Positions 26,519-35,517 of a stretch of 64,000 nucleotides of DNA are shown one piece after another. The notes beneath the pieces are model-generated. The model saw only the letters and a list, made by a program, of their open reading frames with translations. It had not been told where the DNA came from and searched no databases. The first letter of the stretch is position 1; the number at the start of each line of letters is the position of its first letter. The DNA comes from JAJZGK01 sp035538795 (GTDB lineage Bacteria > Pseudomonadota > Alphaproteobacteria > Rhodospirillales > Magnetospirillaceae): positions 69,285-133,284 of the forward strand of contig DATLJS010000066.1 in assembly GCA_035538795.1 (NCBI GenBank), read 5' to 3'. A program made the position numbers and the translations under genes.

Positions 26519-26797
26519 ATGCCGTTCATCGTTCACTGCACCGACAAGCCCGGCCACCAGGACGTCCGTCTGGCCAATCGCGCCGCCCATCTGGATCATT
26601 TGAAGTCGATCCTGGACAAGGTGCTGATCGCCGGTCCGACCCTGACCGAGGACGGCCAGGGCATGACCGGCAGCCTGCTGGTGCTGGACTTCGCCACCAA
26701 GGCCGAGACCGAGGCCTTCTGCGCCAAAGATCCCTACGCCCTGGCCGGTCTGTTCCAGAGCGTGGTGATCACGCCCTATAAGAAAGTGCTGCCGTAA
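26519..26797 (+). CDS. YciI-like protein
   Basis: A 92-residue protein of the YciI/YCII family (dimeric alpha-beta barrel). It has the typical MPFIVHCTDKPG start, the His-containing RAAHLDHLKS stretch near residue 23 and an Asp in FCAKDPYALAGLF, matching the His/Asp pair of the family. The biochemical role is unknown for most members. It begins five bases after the gpsA stop and converges on the soluble chemoreceptor with a 3-nt gap. Often found next to gpsA in this group. Confidence 0.9.
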   Translation: MPFIVHCTDKPGHQDVRLANRAAHLDHLKSILDKVLIAGPTLTEDGQGMTGSLLVLDFATKAETEAFCAKDPYALAGLFQSVVITPYKKVLP

Positions 26798-26800
26798 AAT

Positions 26801-27592
26801 TCAGGCGTGGCCGGCGGAAGCGTCGGCCACCGACGAAATCACGTCATTGACCTTATCGATGGTCGAACTGATGGCGGTGATGGACGAGCGCACCTCGTCG
26901 CTGGCCGTCTGCACCTGAACGATCTGCCCGGTGATCTCCCCCGTGGCCTTGGCGGTCTGGTTGGCCAGGTTCTTCACTTCGCCGGCCACCACGGCGAAAC
27001 CCTTGCCGGCGTCGCCGGCGCGCGCCGCCTCGATGGTGGCGTTGAGCGCCAGCAGATTGGTCTGACTGGCGATATTCTTGATCAGATTGGATACCTGACC
27101 GATGCGGCCGATGGCTTCGGACAGCGCGTCCATGGTCTGGTCGGTTTTCTTCGCCGCCTCCGCCGCTTCGGCGGCGATGCCGCTGGCCTTGGCGACGTTG
27201 GCCGAGATCATGTCGGCCTTGGCCCGGTCAGCCTCGCGCAGATGGATCATCGAGCGCAGGAACAGACTCATGATCAGGCTCAGCGGCGCCACCTGCTCCA
27301 GCGGCCCGGCAATGCCGCAGCAGGCCAGACGGCGACCCTGGAATTCGATGGCGGTGGTCACGCCTTCGCGCATGGTCTGGGATTGGGCGGCCTGTTCGGC
27401 CGTCACCTCGAAACGGGAAATCTCGCCGCGCATGATCCGCCGGGCGCCTTCGTGCACCTGGCCGATGCGCTGGCGCACGCTGGAAACCATGATCACGCCG
27501 CCGTCACCCATGAAGGTGCAGGTATAGCCGAGATCGTTGGCCACCAAATCGCACAGTTCCTGGGCAAAGTTGAAATCGAATTCCGCCGACAT
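26801..27592 (-). CDS. Soluble chemoreceptor-like protein with a sensor N-domain
   Basis: About 263 residues with no membrane segment. The first 135 residues (FNFAQELCDLVANDLGYTCTFMGDGGVIMVSS...GVTTAIEFQGRRLACCGIAGPLEQVAPLS) resemble the sugar-diacid-recognition domain of CdaR-type regulators. Then comes a shortened methyl-accepting signalling domain with the tip IASQTNLLALNATIEAARAGDAGKGFAVVA. The C-terminal helix ends about 50 residues after the tip, far shorter than in classical receptors. Start at ATG 27592; the ATG at 27634 would add an unconserved 14 residues. Probable cytoplasmic sensor; ligand unproven. Confidence 0.85.
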   Translation of the reverse strand: MSAEFDFNFAQELCDLVANDLGYTCTFMGDGGVIMVSSVRQRIGQVHEGARRIMRGEISRFEVTAEQAAQSQTMREGVTTAIEFQGRRLACCGIAGPLEQVAPLSLIMSLFLRSMIHLREADRAKADMISANVAKASGIAAEAAEAAKKTDQTMDALSEAIGRIGQVSNLIKNIASQTNLLALNATIEAARAGDAGKGFAVVAGEVKNLANQTAKATGEITGQIVQVQTASDEVRSSITAISSTIDKVNDVISSVADASAGHA

Positions 27593-27762
27593 ATCGTGTC
27601 CTGAACCTCTGGAAAATGCGCCAGCCCAAGGCACAGTGACTCGAAATCCGCCGCCGCTTCCATATTTATTTGAAGTGGAAGGCGAAGGCGCGGTGACAGA
27701 AATCGCGCCGCGTGCCTATCCTTGGACGCCACATCAATTTTCCAGATAAGGAGCCCCTTTCC

Positions 27763-28176
27763 ATGTCCCACTGGCTGGTGAAATCCGAACCGACCAAATG
27801 GTCCTGGGACGATCAGGTAAAGAACGTCACCACCCACTGGGACGGCGTGCGCAACCATCAGGCGGCCAACAATCTGAAGGCCATGCGCATCGGCGACAAA
27901 GTCTTCTTCTATCATTCGGTGGAACAGCGGCTGATCGTCGGCATCGTCGAGGTGGTCAAGGAAGCCTATCCCGATCCCTCGGACCCCGCCGGGCGGTTCG
28001 TCATGGTCGATCTGAAGGCAGTGGCCCCGCTGGCCAATCCGGTCAGCCTGGACCAGATCAAGGCCGATCCCCGCCTGAACCATCTGGCCCTGGTCAAGCA
28101 GTCCCGCCTGTCGGTACTGCCGGTGGACGACGCGGCCTGGGAGCTGATTTGCAGCATCGGCGGAGCGAAGGGGTGA
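27763..28176 (+). CDS. EVE-domain protein
   Basis: The 137-residue protein is a stand-alone EVE domain (PUA-like fold, implicated in binding modified nucleic acid bases). It shows HWLVKSEPTKWSWDD at the N-terminus, WDGVRNHQAANNLKAMRIGDKVFFYHS and LVKQSRLSVLPVDDAAWELI, all family hallmarks. The start at 27763 is preceded by AAGGAG. Its stop overlaps the GTG of the Rieske gene, so the two are coupled. Divergent from the soluble chemoreceptor. Confidence 0.93.
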   Translation: MSHWLVKSEPTKWSWDDQVKNVTTHWDGVRNHQAANNLKAMRIGDKVFFYHSVEQRLIVGIVEVVKEAYPDPSDPAGRFVMVDLKAVAPLANPVSLDQIKADPRLNHLALVKQSRLSVLPVDDAAWELICSIGGAKG

Positions 28177-28487
28177 TCCCCCTTTGCCGGCTTGAAGAGC
28201 TTACGGACCCCGGCAGCGCCGCCTTCACCCTGACGGACGGCTCGCCCATCCTGGTGGTGCGCAAGGGTTCGGCGGTGTTCGCCTATCGCAATTACTGCCC
28301 CCATGCCGGCCATCCCCTGGACTGGACGCCGGGGCAGTTCCTCGATCTGGACCGCAATTTCATCCTCTGCGCCAGCCACGGCGCCAGCTTCCTCATCGAA
28401 AGCGGCTATTGCGTCGGCGGCCCGTGTGCCGGGAAGAGTTTGGATTCTCTTCCTGTTCACCTAGAAGATGGGGTGGTATGGGCCTAA
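28173..28487 (+). CDS. Rieske [2Fe-2S] protein
   Basis: A 104-residue single-domain Rieske ferredoxin-like protein. The cluster ligands are in CPHAGH (near residue 47) and CASHGASF (near residue 69), i.e. C-x-H and C-x2-H. It starts at a GTG overlapping the EVE stop; no ATG is available. No oxygenase gene is adjacent, so its electron partner is not known. The C-terminus SLPVHLEDGVVWA is typical of ferredoxin-type rather than cytochrome bc1 Rieske proteins. Confidence 0.9.
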   Translation: MIPLCRLEELTDPGSAAFTLTDGSPILVVRKGSAVFAYRNYCPHAGHPLDWTPGQFLDLDRNFILCASHGASFLIESGYCVGGPCAGKSLDSLPVHLEDGVVWA

Positions 28488-28703
28488 GCCCCGCAGATAT
28501 TGTGTTTATGTCGCATAGATCCGCGAAAAGCTTATGAAATTACCGGGCGGCCCCCTTACGCAGGCTTGTGCCGCGCTGCCGTATTGACCATAATTCTTGT
28601 GACCGAAGCGCCGAACGGGGAAAACCCCAATAAAAACAAGGCGACCCCAGGGCGGCATAAAAACGTTGCGTCGATATAGCGCACCAAGATTGGGAGACAT
28701 CCG

Positions 28704-30647
<1,944 letters not shown>

Positions 30648-30663
30648 ACGGTTTTCATGGTCG

Positions 30664-30705
30664 AAAGAATGACGGCGGAGAGGAAACTCTCCGCCGTCAT
30701 TCTTT
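30664..30705. terminator. Strong bidirectional terminator
   Basis: A 19-bp perfect stem (AAAGAATGACGGCGGAGAG and its complement) around a GAAA tetraloop, followed by TTTT. It sits between acsA and the convergent quinone-reductase gene and has A and T runs on both sides, so it can stop both transcripts. Confidence 0.93.
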
Positions 30706-30712
30706 TGCCGGC

Positions 30713-31720
30713 TCAGAACCCTTCCAGCACCAGCTTGCCTCGGCTTTTGCCGCTTTCCAGTAAGGCATGAGCCTTTTTCAGATTGGCGGCGTTGATGACG
30801 CCAAGGCTGTCGGCCACCGTGCTGCGCAAGACGCCCTGGTCCACCAGTCCGCCGACTTCGGTCAGCAATTCGTGCTGGCGGATCATATCGGCGGTGCCGA
30901 ACAGCGGACGGGTGAACATGAATTCCCAATGGATCGAAACGCTCTTCCGTTTGAACAGCTTGATGTCCAGCGCCGCCGGATCGTCGATCAGCCCGAAACG
31001 GCCCTGAGGCGCCAGTACTTCGGCGATCTGCGGCGCATGCTGGTCGCTGGCGTTCAGCCCCAGCACCAGATCGGCGGCGGCGACGCCCCGGGCCTGAAGC
31101 TGGGCCGGAAAGGGCCCGGAATGGTCGATGACGTGATGCGCCCCCATGCTCCGGCACCATTCGGCGGTTTCCGGACGCGAGGCGGTGGCGATCACCGTCG
31201 CCCCGGTCAGCTTGCGGACCAACTGAATGGCGATCGATCCGACGCCGCCAGCGGCGCCGACGATCAGCACAGACCGTTTTTCATCCGCCGAACGGCGCAA
31301 TTCCAGCCGATCGAACAACAGCTCCCAGGCGGTGATGGCCGTCAGCGGCAAAGCCGCCGCCGCTCCGAAGCCCAAAGACGACGGCTTTTTGCCGACGATG
31401 CGTTCGTCCACCAGATGGAATTCGGCGTTGGTGCCCGGACGGTCCAGGGTTCCGGCATAGAACACCTCGTCCCCGGGCTGGAACAGGCCGACGTCCGGCC
31501 CCGTCTCGACCACCACTCCGGCGGCGTCGAACCCCAACTGTTTCAGAGCCCCGGCGGGATCGGCGCCCTTGCGGACCTTGGTATCCACGGGATTGACCGA
31601 CACGGCCTTGACCGACACCAGCAGATCGCGGCCTTTCGGCGACGGACGTTCCGCTTCGGCATCGATCAGGGCGTTGGCGTCTTCGATGGGCAGGCTGTGG
31701 CGATAGCCGACAACACGCAT
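30713..31720 (-). CDS. Zinc-type alcohol dehydrogenase-like / quinone reductase family protein
   Basis: A 335-residue medium-chain dehydrogenase/reductase of the ZADH/quinone-oxidoreductase type. GroES-like N-half (VKAVSVNPVDTKVRKG), then the NADPH fold SVLIVGAAGGVGSIAIQLVRKL near residue 145, ending GKLVLEGF. The catalytic zinc ligands of true alcohol dehydrogenases are absent, fitting a quinone or enone reductase. Start at ATG 31720, after GGAGAA. Divergent from the HxlR regulator; such pairs commonly respond to quinone or aldehyde stress. Confidence 0.9.
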   Translation of the reverse strand: MRVVGYRHSLPIEDANALIDAEAERPSPKGRDLLVSVKAVSVNPVDTKVRKGADPAGALKQLGFDAAGVVVETGPDVGLFQPGDEVFYAGTLDRPGTNAEFHLVDERIVGKKPSSLGFGAAAALPLTAITAWELLFDRLELRRSADEKRSVLIVGAAGGVGSIAIQLVRKLTGATVIATASRPETAEWCRSMGAHHVIDHSGPFPAQLQARGVAAADLVLGLNASDQHAPQIAEVLAPQGRFGLIDDPAALDIKLFKRKSVSIHWEFMFTRPLFGTADMIRQHELLTEVGGLVDQGVLRSTVADSLGVINAANLKKAHALLESGKSRGKLVLEGF

Positions 31721-31804
31721 GGGAGTTCTCCAGGCAAAAGTCTTCACTGGCCACAGATTTTGCCCCTATAATCGTTTTCGGCAAGTACGCACAATTTTTG
31801 CCAG

Positions 31805-31824
31805 TAGTACCCTGAATTGTACTA
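31805..31824. promoter_or_regulatory. Putative HxlR operator
   Basis: TAGTAC-N8-GTACTA is an exact palindrome ending at the ATG at 31825. A further AGTAC half-site lies at about 31785. GTAC-centred palindromes are typical binding sites of HxlR/YodB regulators, and the two divergent genes share this 104-nt region. Confidence 0.65.
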
Positions 31825-32175
31825 ATGGAGATTTCCTTGGCTCACGACCGCTATGACTGCGTCGCCGGCTGCGCCGTCGAAGCCACGCTGGACCTGATCG
31901 ACGGTAAGTGGAAGGGCGTCATCCTTTACCACCTCAGCCAGAACGGGCTGCGTTTCGGCGAGATGCGCCGCAAATTCCCCAACATCACCCAGCGCATGCT
32001 GACCAAGCAGCTGCGTGAATTGGAGGAATCCGGTCTGATCACCCGCACCGTCCACGCCCAGGTGCCGCCGCGGGTGGATTACGCGCTGTCGCCCTTGGGA
32101 GAATCCTTGAGGCCTGTTATTGATGCCCTGAAACAGTGGGGAGACGCCTTTCTGGCGCGGAAGCAAGCAGCATGA
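31825..32175 (+). CDS. HxlR-family transcriptional regulator
   Basis: About 116 residues, one winged-helix domain. The motif CAVEATLDLIDGKWKGVILYHL is the HxlR hallmark, with a Cys near residue 13 (redox sensing in relatives) and another at residue 17. LRFGEMRRKFPNITQRMLTKQLRELEESGLI is the recognition helix region. ATG at 31825 or TTG at 31837; the latter has GGAG at ideal spacing, so the exact start is open. It overlaps greB by four bases and probably controls the divergent reductase. Confidence 0.9.
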   Translation: MEISLAHDRYDCVAGCAVEATLDLIDGKWKGVILYHLSQNGLRFGEMRRKFPNITQRMLTKQLRELEESGLITRTVHAQVPPRVDYALSPLGESLRPVIDALKQWGDAFLARKQAA

Positions 32176-32720
32176 GCAAAGCCTTCACCAAGGAAACCGA
32201 CGACGATGACGACCTGGACGCCGGCGCTCCCCCGCCGCCGCCCGGCGGCAAGAACTATCTGACCCCCGGCGGCTTTCAGCGGCTGCAGGATGAATTTCAC
32301 CACCTGATGCGTGTCGAACGGCCCAAGGTGGTGGAAGTGGTGTCGTGGGCCGCCGGCAACGGCGACCGTTCGGAAAACGGCGATTACATTTATGGCAAGA
32401 AGCGCCTGCGCGAGATCGACCGCCGCATCCGTTTCCTGACCAAGCGCCTGGAAATCGCCCATGTGGTCGACCCGCAGATGCAGAAAAACCGCGAACAGGT
32501 GTTCTTCGGCGCCACGGTTCTGTACGCCAACGGTCGCGACGAGGAAGTGACCATCACCATCGTCGGCGCCGACGAGGCGGAATCCGACAAGGGCCGCATC
32601 AGCTGGCTGTCGCCGGTAGCCCGCGCCCTGTTGAAGGCCTACGAAGGCGACGTGGTGGACGTGCGCACGCCGGCAGGCATCGACAAGCTGGAAGTGCTGA
32701 AAATTACGTATCCGGAATAG
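32172..32720 (+). CDS. greB: Transcription elongation factor GreB
   Basis: Gre factors stimulate RNA cleavage in stalled RNA polymerase. The 182-residue protein has an acidic, proline-rich extension (residues 1-27: DDDDDLD and PPPPPGG), then NYLTPGGFQRLQDEFHHLMRVERPKVVEVVSWAAGNGDRSENGDYIYGKKRL. This includes the acidic coiled-coil tip DRSENGDY. The C-terminal FKBP-like part ends GIDKLEVLKITYPE. GreB rather than GreA is suggested by ENGDYIYGKK and WLSPVARALL. The start overlaps the hxlR stop (ATGA). Confidence 0.93.
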   Translation: MSKAFTKETDDDDDLDAGAPPPPPGGKNYLTPGGFQRLQDEFHHLMRVERPKVVEVVSWAAGNGDRSENGDYIYGKKRLREIDRRIRFLTKRLEIAHVVDPQMQKNREQVFFGATVLYANGRDEEVTITIVGADEAESDKGRISWLSPVARALLKAYEGDVVDVRTPAGIDKLEVLKITYPE

Positions 32721-32727
32721 TGTCCGC

Positions 32728-33204
32728 TCAAACCCCGTAGCGGCGGCGGATATGGGCGATCAGGCCGCCGACGCCATGCTCGACCATCGAGAAAACCTCC
32801 TCGAAGCCGTGTTCGCCGTAATAGGGATCGGGAACCTCGTCTGGGCCGTCATAGCCTTCGGCGAAATCCATGAACAAGTGCAGGCGGTCGTGAAACGGCG
32901 CAGGGCACAGGCGGCGCAGGGCGTCCAGATGGCCCCGGTCCATGGCGGCGATGATGTCGAAGGTTTCAAAATCAAGCGCTGCAATCTTGCGGGCGCGCAA
33001 GTCCGACAGGTCGACGCCATGTTTCAGAGCCGTGCGCTGGCTGCGGTGATCGGGCGGCTCTCCGGCGTGAAACCCTTGAGTTCCCGCCGAATCCACGTCG
33101 ATCGAGGGAGTCAAGTCCAGTTCGGCGACGCGGTCGCGCATCACCCCGTCGGCAGTCGGCGAGCGACAGATATTGCCGGTGCAGACGAAAAGAACCTTGA
33201 CCAA
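32728..33204 (-). CDS. Low-molecular-weight protein tyrosine phosphatase
   Basis: A 158-residue phosphatase. The P-loop CTGNICRSP follows the first beta strand (Cys8 nucleophile, Arg14), and the general-acid Asp is in VPDPYYGE near residue 126. SAGTQGFHAGEPPDHR is also conserved. It starts at a TTG (33204) after GGGAGGG; no closer ATG exists. Converges on greB with a 7-nt gap, and is divergent from the sirtuin. Substrate unknown; no capsule kinase is adjacent. Confidence 0.93.
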   Translation of the reverse strand: MVKVLFVCTGNICRSPTADGVMRDRVAELDLTPSIDVDSAGTQGFHAGEPPDHRSQRTALKHGVDLSDLRARKIAALDFETFDIIAAMDRGHLDALRRLCPAPFHDRLHLFMDFAEGYDGPDEVPDPYYGEHGFEEVFSMVEHGVGGLIAHIRRRYGV

Positions 33205-33260
33205 CCAACCCTCCCATGCGGACCTTCTGCGTAAGATACCCTCAGCCGCCGAGGAATGCC

Positions 33261-33977
33261 ATGACGTCAGGGCCGATTGTCATATTGACGGGTGCCGGGA
33301 TTTCCAAGGAATCCGGTCTGGATACTTTCCGCTGCGAAGGCGGCGTGTGGTCGCGTTACAGCCTGGAAGACGTCTGCACGCCCCAGGGCTATCGCCGCAA
33401 CCCCGATCTGCTGCATGATTTCTACAACGCCCGGCGCGCCCAGCTGACCGCCGGCGAAGTTCTGCCCAACGCCGCCCACGACGCCCTGGCCCGGCTGGAG
33501 CGGGGATGGCCCGACGGCGTTCTGATCGTCACCCAGAACATCGACGACCTGCATGAACGGGCCGGATCGCAAAACATCATCCACATGCACGGCGAATTGC
33601 TGAAGGGCCGCTGCGAGGCTTGCGGCCGGGTTCTGGACTGGCCCGGCGAGATGTCGGTGGACAGCATCTGCCCCGCCTGCGAAACCGTCGGCCGGGTCCG
33701 CCCCCATGTGGTGTGGTTCGGCGAGGTGCCGCTGGAGATGGACCGCATCTTCGCCGCCCTAGAGCGATGCGCCCTATTCCTGTCCATCGGCACTTCGGGC
33801 AACGTCTATCCGGCGGCGGGGTTCGTCGCCCATGTGCGCGAACGCACCGACGCCCTGGCGCTGGAGCTGAACCTGGAGCCGTCGAAAGGCGCCACCCTGT
33901 TCCACGACACCCTTTACGGCCCGGCCACCCAGGTGGTGCCCGATTTCGTCGACCATCTGCTGAAGGGCGAGCTTTAG
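33261..33977 (+). CDS. cobB: Sirtuin NAD-dependent protein deacylase
   Basis: A 238-residue class III sirtuin. It has TGAGISKESGLDTFR, TQNIDDLHERAG, the catalytic His in IHMHGEL, a zinc knuckle CEACG...CPACE, and VVWFGEVPLEMD. The start at ATG 33261 has GAGGAATGCC upstream. The Tyr and Arg of class III desuccinylases are not obvious in the usual position, since the loop reads NPDLLHDFYNARRAQ with Y and R present at the family spacing. This suggests desuccinylase as well as deacetylase capacity. AcsA, encoded upstream, is a classical target. Confidence 0.94.
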   Translation: MTSGPIVILTGAGISKESGLDTFRCEGGVWSRYSLEDVCTPQGYRRNPDLLHDFYNARRAQLTAGEVLPNAAHDALARLERGWPDGVLIVTQNIDDLHERAGSQNIIHMHGELLKGRCEACGRVLDWPGEMSVDSICPACETVGRVRPHVVWFGEVPLEMDRIFAALERCALFLSIGTSGNVYPAAGFVAHVRERTDALALELNLEPSKGATLFHDTLYGPATQVVPDFVDHLLKGEL

Positions 33978-33978
33978 C

Positions 33979-34197
33979 CTATTTCCGCCGTTGATCGCGA
34001 ATCGGCAGCAACAGCCAGGGCACGGCGGCCAGGGCGGCGGAATAGATCACCGGCAGTCCGGCGCGATAGGCGGTGATAAACATGAACAGCCAGCCGATGA
34101 CCTTGCCGCGCATGGGCAAAGCGTCGGCAAGTATTATCAGCCGCCGCAGGGCGGAGGCGCTTTGATGGGCCGGATATGGGTTCGTCTGCTCCCTCAT
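33979..34197 (-). CDS. Small membrane protein of unknown function
   Basis: A 72-residue protein, not recognised. It has a polar N-terminus (MREQTNPYPAHQSASALRR) and two hydrophobic stretches, GWLFMFITAYRAGLPVIY (about 38-55) and AALAAVPWLLLP (about 56-67), then a basic tail. It is encoded tail to tail with the sirtuin, one base apart. Coding is plausible but rests only on frame and hydrophobicity. Confidence 0.5.
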   Translation of the reverse strand: MREQTNPYPAHQSASALRRLIILADALPMRGKVIGWLFMFITAYRAGLPVIYSAALAAVPWLLLPIRDQRRK

Positions 34198-34276
34198 AAC
34201 GCCGCATCCTATGCGAAGTCTCGCCTGGAAGGGAGGGGAGATGTATCCTGAGCGGACTATGGCGGAAGGAAAAAGC

Positions 34277-35473
34277 ATGCAGACACGGCGCGACTGGCGG
34301 GAAGAGCTGATCTGGGCGGCGGGATTCGTCGCCGTTTACGTGATTCTGGACTGGCTGAGCTGGATCCAACCCTATAACGGCCTGGACATCACGCCGTGGA
34401 ATCCGCCGCCGGGCCTGATCCTGGCCTTTCTGCTGCGCCGGGGGTTGCGCTATTTCCCTCTGCCGTTCCTGGCCGCCCTGGTCAGCGAAGCGGTGGTCCG
34501 CCATTTCAGCGCCCCCTTGCTGCCCACCTTGTCGGCCAACGTCATCGAATGCGGCGGCTATGTGCTGGCCGCCTGGATGCTGCGCCGTCTGTGGCCCATC
34601 GACCCCCGCCTGACCTCGCTGAAGGACGTCACGCATCTGATCGGCGTGGTGTTCGTCATCAGCCTGATCACCGCCAGCGGCTTCATCGGCAGCTACAGCC
34701 TGGCCGACGTCATCCCCGCCGACGACACGGCCACCGTCTGGCTGCGCTTCTGGATCGGCGACATGATCGGCGTGACCATTTTCACGCCGCTGTTCCTGAC
34801 CATCGGCCAGCGCGAACCCAATCCCGGCCTGAAAACCAAAATCAGCGTGCCGGTCAGCATCGCCCAGGGCGTGGGCATTCTGCTGGCTTTGTGGAGCGTG
34901 TTCGGCGGCGATCTGGCCCAGCATCCGCAGCTTTATTATCCGCTCTTCGTCCCCCTGGTGTGGGTCGGTGCCTGGCACGGTCTTCAAGGGGTGACGGTGG
35001 CGCTGTTCGCCACCCAGGTCGGCATGATCGTCGCCATTCAGGAAGCCCATCTGGATACCGAAGCCCTGACCGAGGTGCAGTTCTTCCTGCTGGCCCTCAG
35101 CCTGACCTGCCTGCTGCTGGGCTCCATCGTCACCGAGCGACGCCGCGCCCGCCTGGAACTGCGCGACAGCCAGTTGCAGTTGAAGGCGGTGGTCGACGTC
35201 TCGTCCGACGGCGTGCTGACGCTGGACGAACTGGGCCGGGTGGAAACCGTCAATCCCGCCTTCGAATGGCTGTCGGGCCGCGCCGCCGCCCAAATGCTGG
35301 GGCTGCCCGCCGACCAGCTATTCCCGTCGCTGTCCAAGGCCATCGGCGGCAAGGGCGGTCTGTGCGCCCTCAGCCGTCCGGACGGCAACGTCTTCGAGGT
35401 CGAGGTGGCGGTGGGCGAGGCGCAGTTGTCCGACCGCAAGGTGCGTATCGCCTCGATCCGCCACAAGGATTAA
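34277..35473 (+). CDS. MASE1 membrane sensor with PAS domain, no output domain
   Basis: About 398 residues. An N-terminal MASE1-type integral membrane region carries eight or so hydrophobic segments (from LIWAAGFVAVYVILDWL to EVQFFLLALSLTCLLLGSI, residues 12-285), including WNPPPGLILAFLL. A short helix and one PAS domain follow (AVVDVSSDGVLTLDELGRVETVNPAFEWLSG, about 310-395), and the protein then ends IRHKD. No kinase, GGDEF or EAL part follows, and the DNA after the stop shows only a hairpin. ATG at 34277 follows GGAAGGAAAAAGC; ATGs at 34259, 34241 and 34211 are in frame. Possibly a partner of another kinase. Confidence 0.85.
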   Translation: MQTRRDWREELIWAAGFVAVYVILDWLSWIQPYNGLDITPWNPPPGLILAFLLRRGLRYFPLPFLAALVSEAVVRHFSAPLLPTLSANVIECGGYVLAAWMLRRLWPIDPRLTSLKDVTHLIGVVFVISLITASGFIGSYSLADVIPADDTATVWLRFWIGDMIGVTIFTPLFLTIGQREPNPGLKTKISVPVSIAQGVGILLALWSVFGGDLAQHPQLYYPLFVPLVWVGAWHGLQGVTVALFATQVGMIVAIQEAHLDTEALTEVQFFLLALSLTCLLLGSIVTERRRARLELRDSQLQLKAVVDVSSDGVLTLDELGRVETVNPAFEWLSGRAAAQMLGLPADQLFPSLSKAIGGKGGLCALSRPDGNVFEVEVAVGEAQLSDRKVRIASIRHKD

Positions 35474-35480
35474 AGAGGCA

Positions 35481-35501
35481 AAGCCGGCCGAGAACCGGCT
35501 T
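35481..35501. terminator. Hairpin between convergent sensor genes
   Basis: AAGCCGG-N7-CCGGCTT, seven base pairs, just after the MASE1-PAS stop and 17 nt before the stop of the DivL-like gene. There is no strong T run. Confidence 0.45.
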
Positions 35502-35517
35502 CAGGCCGGCGCGGGCT

